Shown here: positions 1 to 11,927 of the stretch, in pieces
How positions within the stretch are numbered: the first letter of the stretch is position 1
Layout of the letters: each line of letters starts with the position of its first letter
Assembly (NCBI GenBank): GCA_029204225.1
Contig: MU832247.1
Location: 16,948 to 80,947 of the forward strand
Reading direction: 5' to 3'
From: Diphasiastrum complanatum
Lineage: Eukaryota > Streptophyta > Lycopodiopsida > Lycopodiales > Lycopodiaceae
Length of the DNA stretch: 64,000 bases
Made by a program: the position numbers and the translations under genes
The notes under the pieces: model-generated
What the model saw: the letters and a program-made list of their open reading frames with translations, nothing else
Told to the model about the DNA's origin: nothing
Databases searched by the model: none

Positions 1-765
1 TGATCTTCTCACTTCACCTTGTGTGCTCGATCTTGTTTGATTTAGCTTTGCATCCTTCATGATCTTTTTATACCATTTCGATATCTTAGATTCAGGTGAT
101 ACACTACGTAGAGAGTATGTATCCCAAGGAGTGTCTAAGTAATGTCTCTTACTTCCAACTAGTTTTTCCTTTATTGCTCCTATTGGCAAGTACCTCCCCC
201 TAGGCTCTTGAATAGGTGGTGTCCTTTCATACTCGCCCTCTCGACTCTCGTCTTCACGTGCATCATCTTGTGGAGCATCTTCTTTCTCCAGAATTGTGGA
301 AAGACTTTTGATGCTTTCACCACTTGCATGGTCTTCATCTTCATACCTATGTGTTTCATCAAAGATCACATCTTTGCTAATGTGAATCTTATTCATTACA
401 TGATCAAAACACCTGTAAGCTTTCGTCCTTTCATCATAAAGTAGGAAAGGGTCTTCCATAAACTTTTGCAACTTGAACTGTGTGATAAGGGCTCGTTTAA
501 CAACCTCCCAATCTGTATGCTCAGTTTCATCTTGGTTATAGTACCAATCTTGTGATGCGCCTGTTAAGGCCATAGGAAACAACTTAAGTTTATCTTGAGG
601 ATAAATCTCACCATAGACCTCACATGATTCAGCATATATCTGAAGAAATCTAACTGGATCTGTTAATCAATTATATTTGGGTAGATCCAATCGGGGTGCT
701 CTTCTAACAATAATTGGATTGACCTCCTGTGGAGCACCTCCAGGAGCAGCTCCAGGGGCAGCCAT
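1..765 (-). pseudogene. Ty3-type gag N-terminus running in frame into a copia-like pol linker
   Basis: Read on the minus strand from the ATG at 765, the frame gives MAAPGAAPGGAPQEV, then LDLPKYN, a TGA at 669-667, and then a typical Ty3 gag core (DPVRFLQIYAESCEVYG, ALTGASQDWYYNQDE, WEVVKRALITQFKLQKF). From about 450 the same frame changes character to YDERTKAYRCFDHVMNKIH and then ISKDVIFDE. That is the pattern of the copia pol segment between integrase and RT. The frame stays open for 222 codons to the window edge, so the 3' part is not visible. A primer-binding site and LTR lie upstream on the same strand (1529-2281), so this is the 5' internal part of that element. What is inferred is the chimaerism: a template switch or an ancient insertion could have joined the two. 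Confidence 0.75.
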
Positions 766-1528
766 CTTTAGATCAAATAGATAATGAGATTGGATCTAGA
801 TCTATTCCAAAAAACTATCTCAGATTAGATCTGCTAGATCTATTCCAAAAAACTATTTCAGATTAGATCTGCTAGATCTATATCTGCAAAGTTTCAAGAA
901 TAATATTGGTAATTTTGCAAAAAAGTGACTTTTTTGGCAAAAATATGACAATATGACAACTGATCCTCTCAAACTCTTCCTATTTTTGGTATTATTCTTT
1001 GTCGACCTGGCAGTAGATAGATCTGAATCACATCTTAGCACAGTAAATCGGGTGAAGGTTCTTTTTCTGTATTTTTTAGGGTTTTGGTAATTTTTAGTGT
1101 TTTTTGGCGGTTTTTCTGATGTTTCTGGAAATCTGCTGGGAATTAATCTTCGCCCTTCAAACTGAAGGTTCTGTAAAAAAAACCAAAGGTGTCTACAACT
1201 CGGCGAAGGTTTTTAGAAAGAGGGTAAAAAGTTCTGAGCTCTGATGACGCTTTTTGTCTCTTTTTGACCAAATCTGGCAGATTTGACCGATTTTTGTTAT
1301 TTTCTCTGATATCTCAGATCCAAATGAATCTTAAGATTGGTGATCTGAATAACTTCTCTTGTTTAATAATCAGATTAGATTTCAAACAAGAAAATCCACT
1401 CAAATCAAGCAAAATCAATCCCAAACTAACCCTAAAATGCAGATCTAACACTATTCATGCCACAACAAGATGCCTAATGCAAGCTAACCATCAACCAAAC
1501 ATGCTGCAAACTGAAAAATTGGCATAGC
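766..1528 (-). other. Leader between gag and primer-binding site of the Ty3 element
   Basis: No coding signal. It holds a 38-bp unit (starting CTAGATCTATTCC) repeated twice in tandem at 796-833 and 834-871, with a partial third copy, and several AGATCT-rich stretches. It is the untranslated leader of the minus-strand element. Confidence 0.6.
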
Positions 1529-1546
1529 TCCCCAGTAACGGCGCCA
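1529..1546 (-). other. Primer-binding site (tRNA-Asp type) of the Ty3 element
   Basis: On the minus strand the LTR end is followed by four bases and then TGGCGCCGTTACTGGGGA. This is close to the TGGCGCCGTTGCCGGGGA primer-binding site typical of plant Athila/Tat Ty3 elements, which is complementary to tRNA-Asp. Confidence 0.8.
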
Positions 1547-1550
1547 AAAT

Positions 1551-2281
1551 TGTAGTGGATTTCTTTCCTTGCCTAACCTGAATCCAAGATCTAGTCAATC
1601 TAGCATCAAAGAGATGGAGTTAGTTGTCACGCGTAGGTTCGTTCCCATGAGAGTGATAGTATAGTTCAGATTTCAACATGAATGGAGGATCTAACACTAA
1701 CATCCATTAACACTACATCCATTAACCCTAAATCCACAACAATGATAGAAACTTACTCTTCTCTCTCTCCTTTCCTCTCTCACAAAAAGCATAAGAAATA
1801 GCAATCCCAATAATGATCAAATCCAACAATTAGCAAATACAAAGGAAGCGTGAGAAATGGAGGAAAAGAAAGGAAGATCAAGAACATTCATCAATCCATT
1901 TCTAAAGAGAACCAATCTGCTTTATTGAAATGAGGAAATGAACATTAGGAGCAACTCGAGTTGGTCTCTTTTTATAGTAGAGAGGAGGACCCTGGCCTTT
2001 GAATCCTATTGGTCCAGTCTTGCCTCTCTTTTTATTCAAATTTAAAAAAGTGTGGGAACCATCAAATTTGGAGGGAAACCCAACTTTATTCACTAACTTG
2101 ACATTTAGGCCCTACGACATTAAAAGTCCTGCAAAAATTCCTAAAGTCCTTTATTAACTTTTAACTAATCAATCAAATAACTATGTGATCATCGGGTTGG
2201 ACTTACACACACAGGGTGCCAAATCCCTCTCACTTATTAACTAGGGTTAGGGTCGCCTTGGGATCTGCAAACCCTCCAACA
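1551..2281 (-). repeat. Ty3 element 5' LTR, minus orientation
   Basis: A 731-bp LTR that on the minus strand begins TGTTGGAGGGTTTGCAGATC and ends CACTACA, next to the primer-binding site. It is matched along its length by the plus-oriented LTR at 11185-11927, including the CACATAGTTATTTGATTGAT stretch. The outer flank is the 5-bp target duplication TAGTG (2282-2286), followed by copia coding sequence. Being inverted relative to its partner LTR is abnormal for one insertion. Confidence 0.9.
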
Positions 2282-2690
2282 TAGTGTAGGTAAACTTAGC
2301 CAATCTATGGAAAATCCATTGGTTTGTCATTGGAAAAATTTAAAAAGGGGGTTGAGGTACATCTCGGCCACCAAGAACTTTGGCATTTTATATGATGGAT
2401 CTAATCTTGCCTTAGAGTCATATTCGGATGCTGACTTTGTAGGTGATAAGGTGGATAGGAGGTCCACAAGTGCTTTTGTTACCTTCCTTTGCAATGGCAT
2501 AGTGTCTTGGCTTTCCAAAAAGCAAGATACTATTTCTCTATCTTCAACCAAATTGGGATACAAGGCACTAACATCCACAACAAAGGAGATCCTATGGTTG
2601 AAGAGGCTTTTGGTGGAGTTGCAAGGTGAAGCGATTGCTTTATGGTTTTCATGGTTTCTTAATGATAAAATTTTAGTTTTAGGACATTAA
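2282..2690 (+). pseudogene. Copia RNase H fragment
   Basis: Starting at the target duplication the frame reads GKLSQSMENP, then LRYISATKNFGILYDGSN, SYSDADFVGDKVDRRSTSAF and SWLSKKQDTISLSS. This is the copia RNase H domain with its conserved Asp (SDADFVGD) and SKKQ motifs. The upstream part of this pol gene is the minus-strand fragment ending at 11928, where the conserved SYSV-GKLSQ motif is cut by the Ty3 insertion. The C-terminal end is lost after ELQGE. Confidence 0.88.
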
Positions 2691-3530
2691 TGATTGTACT
2701 TAACAATCATAGAGAGTTATTGGTTGCTTAATCAATGGATCTATCAAGTTCTACACTTTAAATCTTGATCCAGATTCACTACACTTAGATTTAAGCAATG
2801 GATCAAATCTTCATAAACAAGTGGGAGTGGCCTCACACGTGTGGAGTATTGTCCATTGTATGGCTTGCACCTAAAACAACAAGTACATAGGTTCTTGATA
2901 GCAATCATTCAATAAAATCACAATTCTATTGACTAGAAATCTCACAAAAGTGTAGAATGCAAAAGTCTCATCAATCTCATTAGCAAAATGATGATCCTTT
3001 TATGGATCTAGTACATCCACGAGTCTGGTAAAGTCCAGTGGGCCTTCACACGTTTGAAGAGTGCCACATCACTCAGATCTATCCATTTGATCCATCCTCG
3101 ATCCTTATCCAAAGTTGACCTTCTAGAATAAGGCTAAAATCCAAAGAGCTAGTCTCCTAGAATATAGGAATATTCCCTACAAAATAGGATCTAAGAAAAA
3201 TGGTCAACTCTTATCTTCTAGAACTCTATACACACGTGTGAACATCCACTTGCCATGTGGGAGCATTTATTCATGCACATGCAAGGATAAGCTAACTTCT
3301 AGGTGACTAGTCAACTTGACTAAAAAACTAGTCATATCATGTCCACACTTGACTTGATAGATACAAAATCAAAGTAGATATTTACAAATATCAAAAGTAC
3401 TTTCTTTCACACATGGGAACAGGATCCACACGTGTGAAATCAGATCATGAACATTGTACTCATGATTGATCTTTATTTACAATAAAAAATGACAAGTGAG
3501 AAGTGACAATTTTTAGCACTCCTCACTTCT
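2691..3530 (-). repeat. Copia LTR-like sequence
   Basis: Non-coding. It resembles the LTR at 14162-14789 in the same window orientation: shared GTTGACCTTCTAGA block, CTAGAATATAGGAA-type repeats, and the palindrome CACACGTGTG at 2834-2843, 3231-3240 and 3427-3436. The ends are not clear, so the boundaries are approximate and the minus orientation is inferred from that similarity. Confidence 0.5.
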
Positions 3531-3540
3531 TGTTTGTGGA

Positions 3541-3990
3541 TTCTGCCGAGCCATTACATCTGGGATAGTACATAGTACTTTTGTGGTGAATGACAAGGTA
3601 ATGTCATAAGAGAGTATCAATCACTTCATTTAAGAAGTGTGAACCTCTGTCACTAACAAGATCAATTGGATATCCAAAGCGTGTAATAATGTTTTCATAA
3701 AGAAAACGCATGACCGTCTTCGCATTGGCATGTCCTTTGTGGCACGTGCTTCTATCCATTTGGTGGCATAATCAGTTGCGATCAGGATATAGCATGCTTG
3801 AGTATTTTTGGCTATTGGGCTGATGGGTCCAACAAAGTCTATACCCCACTAATGGAAGGCTTCGCCTTCTGTAATGGGGGTAAGCGGTGTGAAGTCTGCT
3901 TTTGTAGTCTTTTTGGCTCGTTGGAAAACATCACATGTTTTGATGATAACAAATATAGCCTTATTCTTTTTTTATCATATGTATGAAGTG
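3541..3990 (-). pseudogene. Ty3 integrase fragment
   Basis: The minus strand reads CDVFQRAKKTTKADFTPLTP, then a stop, then WGIDFVGPISPIAKNTQACY and ILIATDYATKWIEARATK. This is the start of the Ty3 integrase core: the CxxC end of the zinc domain, the first catalytic Asp in DFVGP, and the DYATKW motif. It then decays through frameshifts before the second catalytic Asp. The rest of the element is absent. Confidence 0.85.
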
Positions 3991-4041
3991 CCAAAGAGGT
4001 CCACGGGTATCTATCTCTATCCTTGAATTAGATTTCCAAGA

Positions 4042-4621
4042 TTGGCCTTCTATAAACAAAATAACCTAGGATTTTACAAAAAACTATGGCAGGAAATCCA
4101 ATCACGCTTGAAATTTACATTCGAATCAAAATATGTGTATACTTCCATGTTTGTACCAGTCACAATCTTTGTGAGTCTATTCAAAGACTTCACTTTCATC
4201 GGAAGCAAAGTAATGTGGACATGCACTTTGCCTGATACTCAAGTGCTTGATAGCGTGTTTATATTATGTTGGGATACCAAGCAAGAAAAAACATATGAGA
4301 GACCTCTTGGAATGCAGGAGTTTGAAAGACACTCTGAAAATTAAATATCACATTTCTAGACAAACATGTGTCTTTAGTTTTGTTTATCACAGATGGAAGT
4401 ATTCTCACTATACATGGGATCCTCTAGATGCAATAGTAGATGAGTGTGACCAACTGGAAATTTCCATTTGCTTGTATGAAGACGATATACAAAACATAAG
4501 GACGGATGCAAAATGGACATTGCAAGATTCAAGATCCTTAATTTTGCTGACATTTGATGATGTCAATGACAACTTCAAGTTTAAATGGACATGGGTACCT
4601 CCTTGTAGTGATTGCTTATGA
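4042..4621 (+). other. Unrecognised short overlapping ORFs
   Basis: Two overlapping frames, 4042-4344 (100 codons) and 4247-4621 (124 codons). The second contains DPLDAIVDECDQLEISICLY and ends TWVPPCSDCL. I recognise no domain. They could be a decayed piece of the transposon whose parts lie at 6.3 and 25 kb, or chance ORFs. Confidence 0.2.
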
Positions 4622-5729
4622 TGAATGCATTCTATTGTTGATCTGATTATTGACATGATATCATAGCTCAATAATTCTGCATGCCTGATCAGTGGATACA
4701 GCTTGCCATTGGCTCCGTAATGAAGTGAGAAATTCCTTTACAGGAGGTGAAAGCTTGGAGAGGCAAAAGTTTGAAGAAATCTACTTTTGCTATTTTGTGG
4801 GTACTAAAGCATCAAAATTATCAGTCGAGAACAGAGAAGCAGTCCCAGAGGCATCAAAAAGACCAGGGTAGTTTGAGACAGATTGAAAATATGTTGAGTG
4901 TGGAGATATTTACAACATTTTCATTTTTTGTGTCAAAATGCCATTTGTGAATTTTGCCAAGAAATCTCTCACTTGACTATTTGGGAAACTGCAAATCATA
5001 CTAGAGAGTGGCTAGTACTCTTATTCATAGTTTGGAGGCATCTAGAGGATTAAAAATTGTGATTTCATTGAGTTTTGGCCTATTTTTGTGATTTTTTTTG
5101 TGAAATGTGTGCAAGCAAGTAGAATAGGTCTGTAAAACTCAGTATTGTTAATCAGTTGCAGTGAGAATGGTGTTGGGAAATAGCCAACTGCAGGTGGTTT
5201 TGATTTAGGATCTCAATGCACTAAAAATTAGCCTTTTTGGTGAAGATTTGAGTTAGAATAGAACATTTTTTGGTGTTTGCCTAGTTTTTGGACTTTCTCT
5301 GTCACTGTACTGCACTCCAGGACATATTGGTACAGACTGAAACGCCAAAAACAGGCCTGGAATGCCTAAAACCAGGACCAAAATGACTGTTTTTTGTTAC
5401 ATAACTATGTAACTAGCAGTACTTCAATAACCCCTATATGCCCATTTAGTGTCTTGGGGATAAATGGCGAGTCACCCTTGGATTAAGAATAATCGCCTTT
5501 GGATTAAGGTACTTGTGTCCTTGGATAAGGGCATGTAGGTGTCTATGCCTTGGATGGAGGTATGGAACCTAGTGAGGTGTTAGGAGGACCTTACCATGGC
5601 TAGGGGTCATTTTCCTTAACCTTGGGCCTCAACGTTTAGCCATGATCATATAATTGGCCTTGGGCCAAAGTTAGCCATCACATAAGGGTCATGGGGACCT
5701 AGTAGGAGGGCACACCTACTAGGGTCCCT
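4622..5729. other. No gene seen
   Basis: AT-rich intergenic sequence. From about 5450 to 5730 it holds several short repeats of CTTGGATTAAG and GCCTTGG type. I see no ORF with a recognisable motif. Confidence 0.4.
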
Positions 5730-5764
5730 CATTAGAGGAGTTCTCAATATCAAAAAGACCCTTT
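5730..5764 (+). repeat. Left copy of a 35-bp inverted repeat (candidate terminal repeat)
   Basis: Begins CATTAGAGGAGTTCTCAATA and ends GACCCTTT. The exact reverse complement is at 30538-30572. The pair brackets the transposase-like, histone-like and protease genes, which is how terminal inverted repeats would lie. No convincing target duplication is visible beside either copy. Confidence 0.5.
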
Positions 5765-6316
5765 AAGGAATGCCATGTAGGATATACAAAAATATCAAAA
5801 TAAATAAAACAATATTGTTTATTTGCTTGCCCACACCACTCCCAAGGCCTCCCCAACTCCCAATGATCTAACCACAGTGTCTACAGTCACAGTTAAGAAC
5901 TGTTAACAATTCACAATATAACTTGACTAAATTCAAAAATATTCCCTCCATTGGTTACGAAAGAAAAGGGCAATATTTTCATTGGATCTAGAATATGACC
6001 GCCATCCCCAAATTCGAATCTAGAAAAATTGCAAAATGTTTACATATGCATTCCTTCCACGAGAATGGAAATATGAGTGCCAACTACCTATTGGAATGAA
6101 AAAATGAGCAGCATTTCCAAATTTGAATCAAGCATACAAGCATGGAGATTGGATTGATCGTACATAGTATATAATATAATCAAAGATGAGTATTTTGTTT
6201 TGCTTCATAGAATCTGGTCATAGTACTTTGATGCAACTGATTGCTCTATTATTTTTTTGATGATGACATTATATCATCTACATGTGGATATCCCTATTGA
6301 TTTGGCACCTTTGCAG

Positions 6317-7590
6317 AGAAGAGGAGGCAAAGGAGTTCAAATATCTGCTGAAGATTGTTCTCGTTACAGGGCAGAAGGAAAGAAAAACGTGGATTTGTGG
6401 ACAGATGGAACATTATATCCACAAGATCCAAGCACTTTGACACATCCCACATTCTCTTCAATAACTCATTTAGTTACATGGATATGCAATGGGCATAGTG
6501 GATTACTAGGATATTGTGAAAGATTGCAAAACCATGGAAAACAACTTTATATGAATAAAGTTCACTTTTTAGAAGGTGAGTTAATTCGGATGTCCTCTTA
6601 TTGTCAGAATAGAGATTGTCATCTCCAAAAGACGTTAGAAGAAAATGAACAACTTAAAAAAAATAATGAATCATTACAGAAGATAACAATCAATATCAAA
6701 TCAGAACTAGAGCAAATGCAATCAGTCTTACAGTCTATTCGTATTGAAAACTTACAATTACTAAAGGATGTGGATTTGGTAAAGAAGAAGGCTGAAAGTA
6801 AGAAGCGAAAGCGACAAAGTTGCAAGGATATTCAAACGCTTTCAAAAGGAGGTTATCGAAATAGAAGGATCCGTGCATTCAAGTAAGCATATTCTAAATT
6901 TTGTAAGTTTTTCAATGACATTTGGATTTAATTTCAGCTATGGTGATATTCTGTTAACTATTTGTTTTTTTTGCAGATCTGCATTAGTAGCTCCTCGAAA
7001 TATTAAAGACAATGCTTCACTAGGAATGTCATTGGGCACAATATTGACTTGCAAATCCATTGAGCGTATCATGATGAACAATAGGATTTCAAATGTAAAG
7101 TGTAAAATAGCAGAGTCTTTGATGGTGGACATTCAAAATATTTTAGATAAGGCTATAGTTCAGGGTGCTTTTAATTTTGCAGGTATTAGTAGGGAAGCAT
7201 ATGCAACAATATTTAAACTAATTAGAGAAGCTTTTAAGCAAGTTTAAACTAGAAAAGTCCCAATCCCTAGGACATATCACTTGAAGAAAGAGAGGGATAC
7301 ATTAAACATAGGTATGCATAAGATCACTGAAACTCCATGTCATATTCAAAAGGTGTATGAAACTGATGGAAGATCGATATTCTATAATTCATCAAACAAT
7401 TTATTTGTTGATCTAAATTACTTGCTGAGATACATTGTCACATTCTATGATATAACCTATGAAAAGATGAATGGCAAAATAATCATAGTACTTAAGTTAG
7501 ATGAGTCAAAAATTGTGAAAGGGCAGAAGATGGAAAGGGTTAGTATAACTCTCATGAATGGTGCTCTATCCCAAACAGAGAACCAAGAAG
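6317..7590 (+). pseudogene. N-terminal exons of an unclassified DDE-like transposase
   Basis: Two exons can be read: 6317-6882 after a CTTTGCAG acceptor, and 6977 to about 7590, joined by an intact GT-AG intron (6883-6976) that keeps the frame. The product has a hydrophobic start (SITHLVTWICNGHSGLLGYC), a coiled coil (ENEQLKKNNESLQKI onward), a basic KKAESKKRKRQ patch that could be a nuclear signal, and a segment ending KIIIVLKLDESKIVKGQKME. The invariant-looking Asp in LKLDES could be the first catalytic Asp of an RNase H-fold transposase. That is inference. A TAA at 7245-7247 interrupts the second exon. At about 7590 it runs into Ty3 RNase H. What looks like the C-terminal half of the same protein is on the minus strand at 25820-24740. 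No named family assigned. Confidence 0.5.
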
Positions 7591-8960
7591 ATTTCAAATT
7601 CAGTGTCCAGTCAGATCATACGGATCATCAACCGTTACTTTACTTGGTAAACAAGACGTGTAATACTGGACGTATTGCAAAATGGTTATTATTATTGACT
7701 GAATTTGACTTTCGAATTGTGGTTAGAAAGGGAAAGCAACATTATCTAGCCGATCACATTTCGTGAATTGAATCCACACCAGTTAATACTGAAGTGGATG
7801 ATGAACTGCTAGATGTTGCGTTCTATGTTGAAGCGGTACCTGAGTGAGCAGCAGATATTGTTGAGTACCTGATGCTAGGACAACCGAATGACTCCTTGAC
7901 AAAAGTACAAAAGAGACAATTGATTCATAAGGCTCGACCTTATCAATAAATTGCAAGACAATTGTACCGTCGTGGATCAGATAATATTTTACGAAGATGT
8001 GTTTTACCACATGAAGTACCAGATTTAATCATGTTTTCACATGATGGCATGGGTGGAGGACACTTCTCTATAGGTATTATTGTTCGCAAACTTTTGCAAT
8101 CCGATTGTTAGTGGCCTACGCTTCATAAGGACACTAAAATTTTATTCAGACATGTGATGTCTGCCAGCGAGCACGACGGCCTACACGACAGAATTAAGAA
8201 TCCTTACATCCGATTTTATCGCAAGCACCGTTTTAAAAATGGGGATTGGATTATGTTGGTCCTATTCATCATGTTGCGCAAGGATCTCAGGCCCGATACA
8301 TTATCGTCGCAACTGATTATATGACCAAGTGGGTTGAAGCCAAAGCTGTCAAAGTGGCTGATGCGAAATCTACGGCCAAGTTTCTATATGAAAATATTAT
8401 AATCAGATTTGGATGTCCGATCGAAATTGTCAGTGACCGGGGTACACACTTTGTTAATCAAACAATAAAGTGTTTACTGGAAGAGTTTTTCTTTATACAC
8501 AGATTTAGTACTCCCTATGGATGGCCAAGCTGAATCTTTCAATAAGATTCTTTGCACCATTTTGACAAAGACAGTTGAAGCAAGTCGGTCCGATTGGGAA
8601 CATAAACTGTATACAGCATTATGGGCATTCAGAACTGCTTACAAAAATAGTACAAATCAAACATATTTTCAAGTGGTTTATGGTCAAGATGCTGTTATGC
8701 CAATTGAATTGTTAATCCCATCTTTACGCATAGCAGCAACAAAATGATTAAATGATGATATGTCTTTACAACTCCGTCATGAAGCATTGCACAAATTATG
8801 TGAAACCCGATTGATGGCAATTCATGCCTTAGCAGCAGAAAAAGCCCGCCGCAAGGCATGGCACGATCGTCGATTGCACAAAAAAGATCTGAAAAAAGGA
8901 GATCTTTCATTGATGTACAAAACCAAGCTGATCAAGGGTAAGTTGAAGTTTACTGGGGAA
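7591..8960 (+). pseudogene. Ty3 pol 3' half: RNase H and integrase
   Basis: Begins inside RNase H (TDHQPLLYLVNK, GRIAKWLLLLTEFDF), then a degenerate zinc domain, then the integrase core: MDYVGPIHHVAQG (first Asp), EIVSDRGTHFVNQT (second Asp), GQAESFNKIL (Glu), and the tail YKTKLIKGKLKFTG. Stops are at 7764-7766, 7846 and elsewhere, with a frameshift at 8517-8533. The frame ends abruptly after KLKFTG where other elements continue with a GPY-type module. The missing 5' half (protease, RT) matches the plus-strand piece that breaks off in RNase H near 24540, as if the pol gene had been cut there and the halves swapped. Confidence 0.88.
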
Positions 8961-11100
8961 AGAAGCACCGGCAGAATCATCCCATCAGGTCTCAAGCTCT
9001 CATAGTCGTTGTCGTCCATGCAGCAAGATCGTAATTCCTAACTCGCCTTCTGCATCACGACGTCGCACTAGGCATACCTCGTCAGCTGCGCTTCCACCCC
9101 CTGCTGCTATTCGCACTGAACTTCCCATTCCCCTACAAGGATAGTCTGTGACCATTGGGCCTACCATTCTCATCACAGTTGCCCAGGCCGCCTCACCTTC
9201 GCACACCAAAGCCACCTCACCCAACACACAGTTCTTTATGGATATGTTCGATGATTCCGACCCCCTTGGGGCCACCGAAATCTTTGAAATGCCCCAGAGC
9301 CCAGCGCCCTTTGAACCTCAATCCCCTGGAAGAGGATTTGGACATATCCATGAATCTACCGTTGGTGTCGAAGATGCCAGCCAACAACATCACACACAAG
9401 ATAGCCCAACACTTCGGGTCGACACAGCTGTAAAATCACCAAAACAGTTCGACGCCACAGTTCCTGAAGGGTTTGAAGAGGAGGATATTTTTGAAGAAGA
9501 AGATACCGTGGCACCTGTTCCACGCCTACCAAGGACAATACCATCAGGTCCTCCTACTGTTGTCGCTACCACGACCGTCGATTCTGGTGATGCTCTAGGG
9601 TTGGTTTCAAGCCTTGGGCAAGTGATCCAGTCTATGATGGATAAGAAGAAGGAAATGGAATAGAGGATCTCTGATCTAGGATCCGAAAACACTCTGATCA
9701 GCCAAAAAATTGTCTTGTTGGATCGAGAGTTAAAGATAGCCAAACAACATGAAGATCAGGCTGAAAGCAAAAAGAAGTTGGCCCAGCAACAAGCTGATCG
9801 CTTGGAAACCTACATCAGCTCCCTGCAAAATGCCCTGACAACCACACAGGATCAGGTAGATAAAGCAGTGCAGGATGCCAAGCAACAGATGCAGCTGCTG
9901 AAGGGGCAATTACAGATGGCCAAACAAGATCGCACATGGCTTCAAGGTGAATTGGATGTGACCACCCTTGAGTGTGATGCCTATCTGCAAACGCAAATAC
10001 TCGATCATCCGGTCACACCGATGGAGATTGCGTATTTATTCAAAAAAGTGGAGACATACAAAGTGGCCCTTCAGGGATTCCAAGGCCGCTTTGATAGGTT
10101 CAAAGGAGCAGCTTCAACCGAGCTGGCAAAGGCAAAAGAGACCATCACTGCCTATGAAAAAGAAGCCGTTCAAGTGTTGGAAGTCGGACCACAAATTCTC
10201 GTCCCGGTCATGTCGCAATTCTCCCCTTCATGCCAAAAAGCTGTACCAATGGATACAGGGATTGATTCGAGCATGGACCAGGGGGGAGCTCCAGATATAG
10301 CAGATCAACCGCCAACCATATCGGCAGTACAAGCGGGTCCATCCTCATCAAGGACAAGACCTCTATTCAGAAGGCCCGTCAGCGTCGAGGACCAGATCCA
10401 GACCTTCTTAAAACAACATCCGCATGAGTCCTCGCATGGTGAATGGGTTCTGAAATTTAAGACCTCCGAGATCGAGACCGGCAAAGAGTTGGACAAAATA
10501 CCTGCACTGGGAGAGCAGCCGGCATGGAGAATTATGGTTTTTGAGAAAACTCCGGAATTAATTAGGAGTTACGTCGCCAGCCCTCGCCAATTGCGGGTAG
10601 ATCCCTATTACGTGCCAATGCCGCGAATAAATAAATGGAAAGATTTGGGGTTGGCTGTGGACAAAATCATTATCCATACATCCAATTGGCCAATCATCCA
10701 TCAGCCTTACAACTGGACCATCTTACTGGATTTCCACCACACTTTACAAGCATATCAAAGAGAGTATGTCCACTCTCCGGATCCAACGGTGCGACAATCG
10801 GCAATGTTTGCTAAAGACCTAACTTTGTTGGCGTCAGTGGCAACCAAATGGGACGATTGCCTTCCTCCCCTGGCATTCGATCCAAATAAACCGATGGCCT
10901 CAGAGCAAATCAAAGATCAGCTGTCGATTGCTCGTCTCTATTTTCATGCGGCTATGAAGGGAGACTCTTGGGAATCCCGCTTCACTCATGGACAACTTCC
11001 AAATGGATTGCCGGAGCCACCGTTGTTTCCTGCCACACAATTTGGATTTCAATACTGCACGCCTCGACTTTATGGAGAAGGTGCAGTATCATTTAATTAA
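8947..11100 (+). pseudogene. Extra ORF between integrase and 3' LTR, coiled-coil protein of unknown function
   Basis: One frame runs from about 8947 to 11100, broken only by two amber codons (TAG 9142-9144 and 9661-9663). The pieces after them are 9148-9663 (171 codons) and 9715-11100 (461 codons). It has an acidic, Pro-rich first part (VPEGFEEEDIFEEEDTVAPV), a long heptad-rich coiled coil (ESKKKLAQQQADRLETYISS through QMAKQDRTWLQGEL), a Ser/Arg linker, and a well-kept globular end (SVEDQIQTFLKQHPHESSHG, YNWTILLDFHHTLQAYQREY, TQFGFQYCTPRLYGEG). It is G+C-richer than the adjacent integrase. It ends 84 bp before the LTR. Some plant Ty3 lineages (Athila, Tat) carry extra ORFs there, but I recognise no known product. 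Function unknown. Confidence 0.6.
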
Positions 11101-11169
11101 GATTCGACATGAAGCCAATAAAAGTTCCCAATAACTGCATATTGCAGGTGTCATGGGACCGCCACCAGT

Positions 11170-11184
11170 TTTGGTGGGGGATAC
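11170..11184 (+). other. Polypurine tract of the Ty3 element
   Basis: TTTGGTGGGGGATAC sits directly before the LTR start TGTTGG. This is the usual place and purine-rich composition for the plus-strand primer. Confidence 0.7.
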
Positions 11185-11927
11185 TGTTGGAGAGTTTGCA
11201 GATCCCAAGGCAACCCTAACCCTAGTTAATAAGTGAGAGGTATTTGGCACCCTGTGTGTGTAAGTCCAACCCGATGATCACATAGTTATTTGATTGATTA
11301 GTTAAAAGTTAATAAAGAACTTTAGGCCTTTTTGCGGGACTTTTAATGTCGCAGGGCCTAAATGTCAAGTTAGTGAATAAAGTTGGGTTTCCCTCCAATT
11401 TTGATATTTCCACACTTTTTTAAATTTGAATAAAAAGAGAGGCAAGACTGGACCAATAGGATTCAAAGGCCAGGGTCCTCCTCTCTACTTTAAAAAGGGA
11501 CCAACTTGAGTTGCTCCCGATGTTCATTTTCTCATTTCAATAAAGCAGATTGGTTCTCTTTAGAAATGGATTGATGAATGTCCTTGCTCTTCCTTTCTTT
11601 TCTTCCATTTCTCATGCTTCCTTTGTATTTGCTAATTGTTGGATTTGATCATTATTGGGATTGCTATTTCTTATGCTTTTTGTGAGAGAGAAAAGGAGAG
11701 AGAGAAGAGTAAGTTTCTATCATTGTTGTGGATTTAGGGTTAATGGATGTAGTGTTAATGCTTAGTGTTAATGGATGTTAGTGTTAGGTCCTCCATTCAT
11801 GTTGAAATCTGAACTATACTATCGCTCTCATGGGAACGAACCTACGTGTGACAACTAACTCCATCTCTTTGATGCTAGATTGACTAGATCTTGGATTCAG
11901 GATAGGCCAGAAAAGAAACCCACTACA
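11185..11927 (+). repeat. Ty3 element 3' LTR, plus orientation
   Basis: A 743-bp LTR, TGTTGGAGAGTTTGCAGATC to CCCACTACA, homologous over its whole length to the reverse complement of 1551-2281. It is followed by CACTA (11928-11932), the same 5-bp duplication that flanks the other LTR, and then by copia coding sequence on the minus strand. A poly-purine GAGAGAGAAAAGGAGAGAGA run lies at 11682-11708. Confidence 0.92.

Noticed and set aside
9148-9663. Separate gene distinct from the 461-codon ORF
   Set aside because: Same frame as 9715-11100 with only one TAG between, so treated as one ORF.
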